NCBI GenBank assembly: GCA_025449115.1
Contig: JAHLKC010000065.1
Span: forward strand, 62,001-126,000
Direction of reading: 5' to 3'
From: Chytridium lagenaria
Taxonomy: Eukaryota > Chytridiomycota > Chytridiomycetes > Chytridiales > Chytridiaceae
Length of the DNA stretch: 64,000 nt
This document shows positions 22,348 to 35,111 of this stretch, piece by piece. Under the pieces are notes generated by a model that did not search any database, was not told where the DNA came from, and worked only from the letters and a program-made list of their open reading frames with translations. How positions within the stretch are numbered: position 1 is the first letter of the stretch; every line of letters begins with the position of its first letter. Both the position numbers and the translations under genes were made by a program.

Positions 22348-24841
22348 TGGAGAGTGGGGCATTATACTCGAGCGTAGAGGAGGTGGCCAGGATGGTAGAT
22401 TCAGTTCCGAATGAAGAGCATTCGGAGGACCAAGGGTCAACTGAGGAGAAGGTTAGAGGAGACGTGACGTTTTCGTGAGGGTAGTTTTGATGCTGAGTGC
22501 GGATATTGCTTTATGGATAGATTGCGTCTATTGAACAGCTCGATGCCTGCGAAGGAGCGAGCTCTACTTTGTTTAAGGCGATTAAAGACCCACGACCGAT
22601 GAAGTTGAAGGTGGATCTTTTGATATTGTGTTTAGTTGGCATATTTAAACAGGCTCCTTTTGGTGAAACAGTTTGTCAAGAGCGGCGCAGCTCATGGTGG
22701 AGTGGAACACTTGCAGGAGCCCTCAGAGTATCAACGGCAGGCAAGTGAATGCCATGTTGTTGAGAAAGCTGTTGGCACTAACACAGCTCTCATTTTCAGG
22801 GTAACTCTGATGCTCGATTCACTGGAAGTTTTGTTGAGCACGATGCTCTTGAAGAAGAGGTATCGAAGATGAGCTTCTTCTGAGTTCTTAACATCTCTCG
22901 TAAAAGCAGCTGCTAACCGAGGTTTCATTTCTTTTTCCTACACTCTACAGGCGCGGCTGAACGCCGCCACCGTCGAACTTATGAATGTGCTGAGTATCTC
23001 AACTCGTCCACCAGCTGGGAAGGCATTCAATGACACTTCTGCGTCTCCTGTCAACTCTGACGGGACTGCTGTAAATTCGCCATATGCTACTACCGACGAG
23101 TTTACGACGGCCGAAGAGAGTTTATATTGTTACCCACAAAAGCCTGCAAGGTCCAATTATGGGGCTTCAGCCAACGCCGCGAGAGGTGGTCAAAGTAGAC
23201 GTACGGGATGCGCGACGACTAGATGGGATGGAGAGAGGATATACTATACTACGCCAAAGGGAGCGCGGTATTATCTTGACGAGTGGGGGTGCTGCATATT
23301 TGATCACCTTCCTCGAATGGCGCAAACGGATGATAAGCAAAATCAGCAACAACCCCAAAACTTTGAATATCAAAGATCTGACTCTGGAAATGACAGCATC
23401 ATTCGGAACGACGATGTGGAAAACTTGGCGAATACCTCGCTCGAAGCTTACAACGCTCACGAGAATCAGCAACAAAAGTCGCTTACAGAACCCCAAAATT
23501 TTGAATATCAAAGATCTGACTCTGCTGATGACAGCATCATTCGAAACGATGTGGAAAACTTTGCGAATACCTCGCTCGAAGGTCAGGAGCAGCAGCAGAA
23601 GGTGCTTACAACGGAGAATTTTGGAGAGCAGAAGCATGAAACTGAGAGTATTTACGCCAATGTCATCTGTCAAGATAATTCCCTGCAATACGGTTCCTTC
23701 AACCACTTCAATCAACCTCCTGCTCCATTTCCTTACCAACCACTAGACCGCACTCAAGTACCCCCACATTTGGCATCGGCTTTCACCAAAACCACCAGCA
23801 GGTATCTCTGGGAGGCTTTCACCCCTCGTCTTGGCAACAACCATACCAACTACAGTACCCAAATGCACAACAACAGAACGTTTATGGTCATCCGGGATTT
23901 TATCCACACCACCACCAGATTCACATGGGATCAAGCATATTTCACGGAGGCCCTCCTCATCAGTCACTGTACTTTTCTTCTCATCTTCACCAGTTTTATC
24001 AGATCCCACACAACAACTGTTTCAGCCTAGCTTTATGGAATGGGGCCAAGCCGATCCGGCATATCAGCAACAGCAAACTTACGTTCCACCCGCGGTACAG
24101 CAACAGCAAACTTACTTTCCGCACCCGGTAGATTTCCAAAACGGTTTCGGCTATGGAATGCAAGGACCGATGGCGAGGCAACATAGGAGGGGAGGCCATC
24201 GGCAAAGATTTCACAACGGTCAGCAGAAGATTGATGTTGGTGTGAGCCATGACATCACACCGCCAGCTCTTCGCACCTTTCAAACCCGTGTCGACAAAGG
24301 CAATGTCAACCCCGCGAACTCACCATTTCTTGAAATTCTTCCACCCATTCATGCCAACCACATTATGTCAATGCTTCCTCCTCACATGCGAAGCGTGACG
24401 ACTCCTCGCGTAAAGCCGAAAGCCGAAGCACCAGCTCCAACACCATTTGATTTCAAGTTTTGCGAAAATCTCCCTACCGATACCGTTGAACGCGCCATCA
24501 TTGTTTTGTCGAAACCCAAGAACGGGTGGGGATTGAACGTTAAGGCTCGTAGAGAAGAAGATCTTCACGCGTTGCCCCCAAAGCCTGAGAAGAAGAAGAG
24601 GAGGAGGGGAAATAGAGTAAGGAAGCCGAAGAAGGAGGACACAAAGGCCCTAGTGACGCTCTGGACGCCGGACATTGGAAAACCAAATGTTGCTTCTGAA
24701 TCAACGCGCTCACGTGCACCTTCAGTGACCACGCGGTCTGCAATGACGTCCGTGACGACACGGAATGCGACGCCAAATGCGACGCCGAGGGTTTCCAAGT
24801 GGATGGCAGCCAGGGAAAGCGTGGTTTTAGAGAGGAAGTGA
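22348..24841 (+). CDS. Unrecognised gene B, right-arm copy
   Basis: Starts MESGALYSSVEEVARMVDSV. Exon 1 ends at 22452 before GTTAGAGG, and the next exon encodes IASIEQLDACEGASSTLFKA. An exon ending at 22740 (EYQRQ) is followed by a 59-base intron that starts with GC rather than GT and resumes with GNSDARFTGSFVEHDALEEE. After the next intron the long exon starts ARLNAATVELMNVLS. It holds the ordered core (GERIYYTTPKGARYYLDEWG, CCIFDHLP), a 138-base tandem duplication, Gln/His/Pro-rich sequence and a Lys/Arg tail ending VVLERK. A frame change near 23745 shifts the Pro/His-rich part; the left copy is open there. The exon 2-exon 3 phase does not join cleanly. No known family. Confidence 0.6.
23353..23628 (+). 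repeat. 138-bp tandem duplication inside gene B, right arm only
   Basis: ccccaaaactttgaatatca at 23353 is repeated with small changes at 23491, a spacing of exactly 138 bases (46 codons). Both units encode QNFEYQRSDS, then DDSIIRND or NDSIIRND, then the NTSLE segment. The left arm has a single unit at the equivalent place. Confidence 0.88.
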
Positions 24842-25101
24842 AGAGTAAAGATATCACTTTTATCCTTTTTTAACCCTTCTTCGCCGGTAGACAGTCATGG
24901 AAGTTTTTACCCTCTCCACTTTTATAGGCATTTAATAGAATAGTTTTTCAACCATAAGAGTGTTTGTTTTTTTCCATCGCGGATTTTGGCCCATCTTGGC
25001 CTTTTCTAAGATAAAAACTCCGCATTACATACTTGAGGGTGGTGACATTTCGACTTGTCAAATAGTTAGATCCTGCTCAAACTCAGCATCATCGATCATC
25101 A

Positions 25102-26216
25102 ATGAGCGACTTCAGAAGAAGAGCGATGTCGGTACCTTGTTTGACCGTTACGGAGTGCTTGAGACACGAGCGCTATGTCAGCGCCATGAACTGGATATGG
25201 GATGAGGTGCCGCCGTACAACGAACCTGAAGACGTCAAAACCAGCTCCAGCTTTGCCAAAAGCTCTGACCTTAACGTAGATGCTGCACAGTCTCTGAATG
25301 TAGTAGACAGAATTGTGACCTGTGATCATGATCTGTTGGAGAGCCTTATGGATCGAGCTGATGCATCCACCGAAGCATCTAATGACTCCACGCACCTAGC
25401 AGACATCGAAAGGTCTAAGGATTCGTTCTCGGATATGGATTGGCTGCGACATCTCAACAACCTGTCTCGTACCAAATCTCCAACCCGCTGCATGATTTTT
25501 CTGTGCCATCCCAACAACCTTTCTCATTTCAAACCCCAAACCCACCACATAGGCCCATAGTGGTCCCCATCGATCAACTTGGTTTAGATCCTTTCATTGA
25601 ATATTCACACATGCTTCCAGCGACAGTTGGCGCCTACTATTGTGAAGCCTCGCTTCCAAGGGACAATCCTCTTCACCACCGTAACCGACATGAGCGCCGG
25701 AAGCGCGAAAAGGAATTAGCAGCTTCACAAGCTCACAGGCTCAAGCCAGCTATTATTATTGATGACACTGGAGTCGAGACGAAATCACCTTCTCGCGGCA
25801 AAAGAGACGGCACGCAAACTACTCAGCCCGCACCTCTCGAATCTGTGACGTCATGGACCCAAGAGATGATGGATATGGGACTATCCGCGTTATATTCCAA
25901 GTCCTCTAATAAGAACATAAGGGGGAAGGTCACGCAGATAAAGGCGAATGGGAACAAGGTGGAGAAGTGTAAGGGCGATCTCGAGAAAAATGGGCTGAAA
26001 ATATCAACTTTGTATTCTGAGTCTGAGAGTGAGGCGAGAATGAAGACAGGGGATATAAAGATGAATGGAAACAAAGGAGAGGAACGTATTCTGGACGAGG
26101 ACGTGAAGAAAAAGCTTACAAATGTCGATGCTGGTGAAGAAAAGTCAAACCTTTTGAAAACGGTAGTGGAATCGAGGGGACTTAGGATTGTTATAACAAG
26201 ACGACAAGGACTGTAG
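25102..26216 (+). CDS. Unrecognised gene A with one HER...WIWDE motif, right-arm copy
   Basis: Begins MSDFRRRAMSVPCLTVTECL with the motif RHERYVSAMNWIWDEVPPYN. One frame runs to 25560. A second, overlapping frame runs from about 25419 to the stop at 26216. It includes DQLGLDPFIEYSHMLPATVG, a basic stretch RNRHERRKREKELAASQAH, and a Lys/Glu-rich tail. Because the frame change is the same in both arms, it may be a real intron (for example GTACCAAATC near 25469 to CCATAG at 25560, which joins in frame) rather than a base-calling error. The tail is open here but broken in the left copy. It lies about 260 bases downstream of gene B in the same direction. Confidence 0.62.
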
Positions 26217-27249
26217 GGATGAGATGACGCCTTCAAGGCAACTAAAAACCACCAAATGATATAAATGACGACAATATAATAAGAGACCGATAATAAAGTA
26301 TAAACTTTGAGAACATCAACAAAGGCAGACGTTCAGAATAGCCCATTAATTGGTGTTGCCATCTCACGAAAATGGAAAAGAAAAGATACTGCTGCTGTGA
26401 GGCAGCTAATATTAAACTTGGGCGACCCAGTTTTCGACTTTTACACAGTTATCCGCAGTCCAATAAAGTTCTCTGTTGGCATTGAAAGCCCAAATGAAAA
26501 ACATGATTTTCATAAGTCCGAGAGTGGTAGAGTGCAGAGTGGCAGCCAGACCATTACTATAAAATGATTCTGCGGAAGATGGAGGTTACAACATCATTTT
26601 CGAGACCAATAATACAACAAAGATCTATTTTTCAACGCATCTAATTGAAATACACCAGCTTCGTATGCGAGACGTGCACACGCTTTAGTATGCATCGATG
26701 GTTTGTTGCGCGCAAAGTCCGAAATTGGGGTCCTATTATTTTTACCTCAAATATTTTTTCCAGAGTGATTTACATGGGAGGCATGTTTATGACTTATCGT
26801 TGCTCCTCATTTAGAGCAGGATGTTCGCGGCAATCCAAGATCATAGCTGCAGATGTACGAGCGACCTGCAGGAGGCCTGCAGCGTCCTTTTCAGAAAAAC
26901 TGCCCGCTATCACTGTTTACGTTTTTTTCAGTCTTTTACCTTGTTGTAGCAGAATAGGACGGGCAACACCTTTTATAGGATCCTATTCTTTCCTTACAAC
27001 GTAGCTCATTGCATCGTATAATTCTCTTTGACGACCTTGGACCTTGAATCCACTTGAAGCAAGTCTCCTCTACGTCTTTGGAGGGTTTGATTCGTTCGGC
27101 AAGACCGCTTTCCTTGATATCTCGATATTTCTTACGTATTAAAACATCAGCTCTTCTCGGGTTGACATCAGGTGCGCCTTTCTATAATAGCCCTTTTTTT
27201 TTCTTCTGTGGATGAGACCCTTAATAACCGTTTTCTCTTCCGTTAATTC
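26217..27249. other. Upstream region of gene C, right arm
   Basis: Counterpart of 12983-14017. Open frames such as 26307-26567 and 26645-27004 have no matching frame in the left arm and are probably not coding. Likely gene C promoter region. Confidence 0.5.
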
Positions 27250-29176
27250 ATGATCTCAGTTGCCATGCTTTCTACCTATGACTCTACGTCCCCCCATGAG
27301 GGCTATGAGGACTCTGCACTATCTCTCGCTGTTGCTGCCGAAGCTCTTCATTTGAATGGTGATCAGGGACATTCTTCTGGATATTTGGCGCCGACGGAAT
27401 CTCAAAGAAATTGACAGAGAGCAACTCCCCTTGTGCTAGAGTCACGTACAATGTTCCTACCTACTCTGCAGATTGCAAGAGACCCCCCATCTTCATTCCT
27501 CCATTCCATCAATCCAACTGCTTTATTTCTCCTCCGTCAAATTACGGAACTCCCGCACCCGCTTGGCCAATGGCCCCACCTCCCGTTACTCCAGGCGGAC
27601 AGCAGCAATGGCAACATCCCGTGCAATTCGGTGGTACCCTTCCTTTTGGCTGCATCCAGTTTAACCCAAATCCGGTGCTTCAACCCGTTGGACACAATTT
27701 TATTAATCAAGGGTATCGAAACTCCTTTAACAACATCTCTATGCAGCGCACTTCACCGATCAACGTGGTTCCTGGACTCTCTGGCATTCCTCCCCCATCT
27801 TTCTATCCTATCCCTCCGTATGCAAAAACCCCTTATGCAATGATGCCTCCCCAACTCCCTTTTACCGCCGCACCTTCTATTCTTTCCTCCGGAACACCTC
27901 ACAAACTGGTTTTTTGCCTAATAAGCGGGATTCTCGCCCTCGCGGACACAAAACTAAACCCGTGTCAGCAACGCCAAGCCTGTCGGAACATATCAGAACG
28001 TCCACCCCTTGGCCCACACCTGCCGTGCTCTTCCAAAAACGTCTCTCATTTCGTGTATCGCCCAAATCCCAACCCAACTATTGCCACAGCACAGATCAAT
28101 GTGGAAACCTGTCAGAACATTATTCACGGAAACAAGGGTCTTGGACAGAATCAGATGAGACCCAACGGCATTGATGTATCCGCTTCCGAATCCAATGTTG
28201 GGTCAACCGTTATCGTTGCGAGTGTTCCGTTACAGTCCTCTTCTTACGAGACATTACCTTGCCCCACACCCACAATTGATATTGCCAATAACATTGAATC
28301 ACCATGCGACAGTATCACTGATAATGGGATGGTCACTAATGATAACGGTCTTCTTCTTTGATCGGTCACACGCATATGAATGACTCAAAGCTTTATGGCA
28401 CGAGAGGAGTTTGGCCCTGCGGGTTTTCGGTCTCGGATGTCAACGTCAAACCTTACATCGTTACCAAACCGTGCGGCAACACCTCAGTCATGATGCCAGC
28501 TTTGCGGTATGAACTTCCATCAAGTCTTTCTTTGCGAAGGACGTCGAGTTGCACCTCTCCTCATAGCCATGCTCCTGTCAGCTCCTTACCTACGCCAGGG
28601 GTCTCTTCAGAAAACGTGGAGACTGTCCCTTCTATGGAACGGTTTTCTAAGGATGCTGGTACTTGGCAATGGTTGACTTTTGGGCACGCGTTTCCACACT
28701 CTTTGTTCACCGACGTCTTTGTCATCTGGAGTCGCAGGTTTTACTGTCCGTGGCGTTTGGTAAGCATCATTACAGCTTCCATTCTTCTTTGGTGATTGAT
28801 GTGATCTTTATAATCATTAATGACGTCGGTTATTTCATATATTAAGCTCGAAAGGTTGCTGCACCAGGTCCCGAAATCCTCTCCCGTCTGTCAACCACTC
28901 TCCAATGTACCATATCCTCAGCAAAGTCCTCATCTGCTCCTCCTCGTCTTCGCCGCAGCTCACTGACGAATATCTCGGTGAACTATCGATGAGCTGTTGA
29001 AGAAGAACGGTTTCCGCTATGCTGGTCTTCGTTTTGGGGACGCGCCGTCGCCGTACTGGAGATCAATCACTGTCCAAGATCTGGAGGATGCGGAATACTA
29101 AAGTTTGAGGGAAAGTGGATGTCTGATGTTGCGGTGGCTGGGTACAGACGAACGGAAACTTCTTGCACACCTTTAA
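27250..29176 (+). CDS. Unrecognised gene C, right-arm copy
   Basis: Same protein as the left copy: MISVAMLSTYDSTSPHEGYE start, Pro-rich middle (INVVPGLSGIPPPSFYPIPP) and the TIDIANNIESPCDSITDNGM region. An intron at about 28757-28848 precedes the last exon (YAGLRFGDAPSPYWRS). The frame is broken near 27405 (one base short against the left arm), near 27905, near 28350, near 28987 (a missing G) and at 29099 (tactaa against tactcaa, giving a premature stop). The left copy is open at most of these points. The end is uncertain because the last codons differ (cttgcacacc against cttacagcc). No family recognised. Confidence 0.52.
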
Positions 29177-29956
29177 ATTGCCTTCCTTTCGCTTTGGTTT
29201 GAATGCAAGTTTTTACATCTCGAGTTTCTCGGGAATCTTTCGGAAATTTACAAATGTCGACTTATGGATATCTTCAAATGTTTGGTTCTCCCCTTTATTT
29301 GTCTTTTGCTCTAAAACCATCTACTTTCTCCTTGACTATCTACTTCCTTTTCATCCCCCCTATTCTTCCCTCCACCTTCCAACGCTGCGTTGATTTCTTT
29401 GATATTTAAATGCTTATCTAAAGTATTAGTCTAATGGTCAAAGTCTTCCCTGCCCTTGGTTTAGACTTTGGTCACTGGGACTAATGAAACATACAGATAA
29501 AAATAAACTTCTTACTTAATATTTTTATCATTGTCTTCCATGACCTCGAGTTGTTCCTTACCCATCATAAGAGACAGACTACATTAAGCGAGAAACTACA
29601 TAAATTACATCCATAAAACTGCGAACCGCATTTTAAACTAATCACTCGGGAATATAACTACAATCGTGGCGTTTTCTGAGGATAACCGTAATAGGCGAAG
29701 AAGGCATTTTATTTCGGAAAAAAAAAGAAACCCAAAAAGAGAGAGAGAAAGAATGAAAAGACTTGGCAAGAAAGAAGGCCCAATAGAATCTATAATATCG
29801 CGTTCCGCATCTCTAGTACAATTAAAAACGACATGACAAAGTAAGGAATTTGAAGAGAGATGGCGGAAACGCTTCTTTAGTACAAGAAAAGACCAATGAA
29901 AAAGTAAAGACTAAAGAAAACCAAAATATTTCAATTCTAGCCTTTGATCTCTCTCA
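29177..29956. other. Convergent intergenic region, right arm
   Basis: Between the gene C 3' end and the 3' end of the minus-strand ABCC gene; counterpart of 10261-11050. AT-rich, with purine runs near 29720-29760. No gene seen. Confidence 0.6.
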
Positions 29957-32900
29957 TCAAGCGTTTCCTTTCACCCTCTCCTCATGCTCTTCCGCAACCT
30001 TCAGAATCAATGCCGCGTTCTTCGCTCCAGTAGCATCGACCAATCTTTTGAACGCCCCTTCCGCCAACCTCAGCAAGTTTGCCGGCGTATCGAACTCCAC
30101 CAACATTCCATCCTCCAACACCACAACTCTGTCAAAGTCCGCAACAGTATTCAGCCGGTGCGCAATACTTATCACCGTCGCATCCCCGAAATGACTTTTG
30201 ATACTGGCTTGAATCAATGTGTCGGCTGCGCCATCAACAGATGATGAGGCTTCATCCATCACAAGAATTTTGGGACGTGCAATGAGTGCACGTGCGAGGA
30301 TGAGAAGTTGACGTTGACCAACGGAGAGGTTACCGCCATTTTCTTCGATGGAAGAATCGAGCTTTCCATCACGCGTGGAGACATAGTCTTTAAGACCAAC
30401 CATATCAAGGGCATCCCAGATTGCGGCGTCGCCGTGGATAGTCTCGGGATCGATGTTGGTGCGAATAGTGCCAGTGAAGAGAACAGGCTCTTGCGGATAA
30501 TCTGTAGACGGCTACGAAGGGTCTTTAAACCGAGCTTGGTGATATCGATGCCATCAATAATGATTGAGCCACCATGGGGTTCAACAATTCGGAAAAGAGC
30601 GGTAAGGAATGTGGATTTCCCACTCCCCGTACGTCCCACAATCCCCACTTTCTCACCCGCGCCTATAGACAACGTAAGGTTCTTGATAACGGGCTCAGCG
30701 CCTGATGCGTATTTCACACTCAAGTTCTTGACTTCGATCGCACCGCCTTTGGGCCAATGATCGGGAGCGGGGTCTGCGGGGAGGTCACGGGGAGCTTCAC
30801 GAGGGAGGTTACGGCTATACTCGCGGATACGTTCGACAGCGACCATTTCGGCTTCAAGGTTAGCGGTGAACATGACAAAGTAGGAGAGTTGTTCAGTGAG
30901 GGAGGTTGCGGTTGAGATGGCGAGACCAAGAAGGGAGGCGGCGAAGGTTGTGGTGAGGACGCCAAAAAGACTGACGAACAGGATGATAATAGAGGAGAAA
31001 AACTGAGGATACGTTTTAGTTACGTAGAAAAACTTGAAGAAAGGTGTTGGAAAGGTGGTAAATTCTACCTGAATACGAATGTTAAGCCAGATGCGGATCG
31101 TCATTTGAGCCATGTTGGGTCCGTTCGATCGGTCAAGAAGATCGCGAAGAGTCATGGCCATCCTGTGTTCAGCCTTCATGAAAATTATATCAGCACCATA
31201 TTATCTTAAAGAAAAACCGTTACTGAAACTTAAAAATACCTTGAACGCTCTCAAGCTCGTGACTCCACTCAAGCATTCTGAAATATGGGCATTCAACGGG
31301 CGAACTTCTCCACTGACGCAATCCGCTTCACCTCACGCGTACTGCATCGGTACAAGTTCAAGATAAAATAATACGCAACAAGGAGGATGGGCGAATAGTA
31401 TGAGGACGTATGGGGTTGTGTAAGCCAATGAGACGATACCACTGATGATGGCAGAACCAATGTACAACTAGAAAACATGAGTAGGAATAGACGATTGGAA
31501 GGACTTACAAAGTTGAGGTAGACCATCCACAGCATTTTATCAATACCTTCAATATCTTTGGACATGCGGTTGAGGATGCGACCGATGGGCTGAGAAAATG
31601 CGCAAAGAATAGGGATAAGGATGGATAATGCTAGAAAAGGTAACTTACCTGAGAGTCAAAGAAAGACATTGGCGCTTTCATTAGGCCCGTCATGGCATCC
31701 TTGTGAAGTTTCTTGCTTGCAAAATAAGAGCTCGTAGCCAAAACAAACGCAAGAGAAACTAAGAGAATAAACACGTCATCAGCATCACACCATAAGCGTT
31801 ATCCGTTTCCAAATATTCAAAAGAAATACTTACGCATCATGACCACATTCCCAATACCCAACACAGCGTAACCCGAAAAGTAAACATCCGTGCTCAATCC
31901 AAACTTTCCATCACTCCACCAAGCCAACCAAAGGTCACGTAAAGTTTGCGTAGTAATCAAAAACACCATCACAAAGACAAGGAGTGTGACGATGGGTGCA
32001 CCACCTGCACGAGACCAGTAGCCTTTTATGACACTAAATTTGAGACCACCACGTTGGCGGTCCTCTTCGGCAATGAGGTCTAGAACTTTGTCGCTTTTCG
32101 GCGCTGACTTAAGGTTGGGAGAGGTAGCGGTTGCGTCAGTAGCAGTGGAGGTGGACGACTCGGAGGAGGATGCATCAGCATCAGTGTCTTTCTCCGTGAC
32201 GGACTTTGTTGGGAGAGAGAAAAAACACAGGTTAAAAGAAAACGACGAGAAGAGATCGTTAGAAGATTAAATAAGTTGAGCGATAATAACTTACCTGGTA
32301 ATCCTTCATCATAGCCCTCAAAGATCGTTCTCCCTCCTCCTTCTTCATCAAATCATCAAAAGTACCTTCCTCTACGACTCGACCCTCATCCATCACCACA
32401 ACCCAATCGCATTTCTCAAGCACATGCAACTGATGCGTCACCAGTACCCTCGTCGTTCCTTCAAGCTTCCCCTTCACACACTCCTCAAACACCCATTTTC
32501 CAACTTCCGCATCAAGCGCGGAGATCGGGTCATCCAATAAATACACATCAGCTTCATCGTAAACCGCCCTGGCAAGCGCAACACGAGCGCGCTGACCACC
32601 ACTCAAAATAATTCCCTTTTCACCTATCTGTGTGTTGAGACCGCGTGGGAGGGAGGAGAGATCACGGTCAAGACCGCACACGTTGAGAGACGTCGCAAGG
32701 AGGGCTTCGTGGTTGGGTTTTTTGGGGGAGGAAAAAAGGATGTTTTCGAGAAGAGTTGAGGAGAGGAGCCAGGGTTGTTGTTGCAGAGGGCGATGCGGCC
32801 ACGGATCGATGTTTTTCCGGAGATGCAGGTCATTTCGCCAAGGATGGCGGAGAGGAGGGATGACTTTCCAGAACCTGAATAGCCGGACAAGTATTAAATC

Positions 32901-35111
32901 AGATGTAAAAAGTAGCTGTAGGAAACCGCCTCAAAATCAAAGACATTACCGACAACACCGACAATCGCCGTTAGCTTTCCCTTTCTAATTTTCAAATTAA
33001 GGTCTTTGATAAGAGGCTCATCATTTTTCTCCTTATTCTTCCCTTCTTCCTCCTTCTCTTCATCTTCATTTTCCTCTTGTTTCTCAGCTGCCTTCTTGTT
33101 GTCCTTAGGCTTCTTCACTTTCTTCGCTGGAGCGGGCGGTGCCTCCTCCCACTTAAATGTGGCGTTTTCAATTACGATATCGTGTTCGTCGTCATCGGAG
33201 AGGATAGAGGCTGGTTCACGTTCTTCTGCGACTAGGTAGGTTTGAATACGTGTGAGAGCGACGAGACCAGTGATCAACATGCTGGGTAGAATAGATTAGA
33301 CCCGGAAAACGATGCGGCAGAGTACACCGAAAGTAAGAAGAAATGAGAAAAAACAAAGTGATAAGGGGGAAGAGATAGGAAAACTATATAAACGAGGAAA
33401 GAAAAATAGGCCTACCTAATGGAACTTGGCAAGCCTTGAAGCGGCTGAAGGAGGTTGCCAAAGTAGATGAGTGCCGGGAAAATGATGGCGGGGTTGATGA
33501 CACCGCCGTTGTTTTTTCGAGTAGAGAAGGAATGAGGCTTGTAAAAGTATTAACAGCGAACAACAAAATACAAAGAAAAGACAAGCTGAATTGACTTACC
33601 AATAGGCATCAAAATCGGCGGAAGCACCAACAAAGTCAACATGATCGAAATCACCATCAAACTTCCCTTTATCGCATCCAATTGCGTCTCCCGCTTTCCA
33701 TCCACAATCTTCTCGCGATACTCTTCCTCGGCTCTAACCTTGATGATTTTCATCCCCATCAACACCTCCCTCAAGCTTTTCACACGCCCGTCTTCAGCGG
33801 TCATGTAGGCTTTCTGATACTTTGAGATATAGGTGCCGAGCGGGACCATGATGATTATACAGAGGATCATGACGACGATTGCGGGGATAAGGCTGGAACC
33901 GATCAGACGGATGAGGAAGTATAGGGTGAGAATGATTTGAGGTGGAAGGGTGATGACGTCGGAGATAACGAGGAGGGCGTTGGCGAATTGTTCGGCATCA
34001 ACGTTGACCATGGAGATGATACGGCCCTATTTATGTCAAAGGTGTGTCAATTAGAATTTAATTATGTGTGAACGGTAGAGCAATGAATTATCAACCCTTC
34101 ATCAGTTGCGGGTTAATGAATGAAAAAATAGGAAAAAAGCAAGTTAAAGCAGAGAAGAATCTTGTACTCAGACTAAAAGGAGCGGAATACAATTATAGAT
34201 TACTTTACCTCGTTAAACTCCTTCGTCCCTTTATTTCCTAACTTTAAAAACTTTTCGAAAACCGCAACCTTGGCGACACCCAGGGCATTAAACTGAAAGT
34301 TCCTCACCAGCTGCAGATGAGTCAAATCCGCTCCAATCCTCACCACAGACACTGCAAACAACAAAAAGGACAACGTGATACCAGTCGAACCCGCAGGAAC
34401 GTTTTGCGGCTGGCCACCCTGGAGGTAGACAATGAGAGCCTGGAGGACTTGAGGGGTGTAGAGGTTTGCAGCGACAGAGAGGACTTGGAAGATGAGAGAA
34501 AAGTAGAAGTAGTGGCCGTAAGATTTGAAGATTGGGGGGATGAGGCTAGGCGGTTTGAGCTTGGGGGCTGAGGCCCCAGGAGCGATCTTCATTTTCTTGA
34601 GGTATTCAGAAACTTGGGCGTTAAAAGGTTCAAGACATTCGGCGAGGGCGTTAGCACGGTCGGCGGGTTTGAGGAGGGGCAGGTCCTGTAGAATGAAACA
34701 AGACGCGTCAGTCGATCATGGTGATAAAATAATAATGAGAAATATGTGCCACGTCAGGTAAGGAAAAGGAGCATCATTTTTGAACATCTTAAACGGTCAA
34801 TCAAAGAAAAGAAGAATGAAAGGGCTGCGAGCATAAATGATCGAAAGATCTAAGAAATTGGTCTTGACAGACGACGAGCTAAATAAAGAGTAAAGCTATA
34901 TCTTCACCTCCGCTTCCAAGGGCCTCTTGACAGACAGCATCATCATCTGATTAAGGTACGAAAGGGTTAGAAACTTCCACGGGTTCTTGCCCGCGGCCAT
35001 AACACCTCGATCGAACTTGGATGGGTCCTCGGTCTCGGTCTTGGCGACGTGATCGAAGGAAGAGGTAACGGCGGAAGGAACCACAAGTTCTATGGAGCTC
35101 GAAGCATCCAT
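29957..35111 (-). CDS. Short ABCC-type (MRP/Yor1-like) ABC transporter, gene 1
   Basis: ATP-driven exporter, probably for conjugates or drugs, in the plasma or vacuolar membrane. The order is TMD1-NBD1-TMD2-NBD2 without the extra N-terminal TMD0. Proposed start MDASSSIELVVPSAV; an acceptor just upstream (cttttcag near 35127) leaves room for an earlier exon. NBD1 has Walker A GVVGSGKSS split by an intron (about 32880-32950), signature LSGGQRARV, Walker B DVYLLDDPISALD and the switch VTHQLHVLEK. NBD2 has Walker A GRTGSGKST, signature [15 protein letters not shown] and Walker [13 protein letters not shown]. About ten exons. Single-base frame breaks occur near 30500 (after RLQII), 31340, 32780 (QQQPW) and 33510. 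The closest relative in the window is the gene at 59002-64000. Confidence 0.9.

Larger units (their letters stand above)
21600..30060. repeat. Right arm of a large inverted repeat
   Basis: Inverted counterpart of 10160-18530, carrying genes B, A and C on the plus strand and, at its outer end, the last exon of a complete ABCC gene on the minus strand. It differs from the left arm by substitutions, many one-base length changes and one 138-base coding duplication. Confidence 0.92.

Noticed and set aside
22959..22995. A PAM2-like poly(A)-binding-protein motif in gene B (ARLNAATVELMN)
   Set aside because: The spacing and the key Pro/Phe positions of PAM2 do not fit.
10160..30060. A transposon or virus as the origin of the inverted repeat
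   Set aside because: No transposase, integrase, reverse transcriptase or terminal repeats were seen; the arms carry ordinary spliced genes.
10160..30060. Assembly artefact (the same segment assembled twice)
   Set aside because: The arms differ by substitutions and by a 138-base in-frame duplication, and the flanks are unrelated; still worth testing with long reads.
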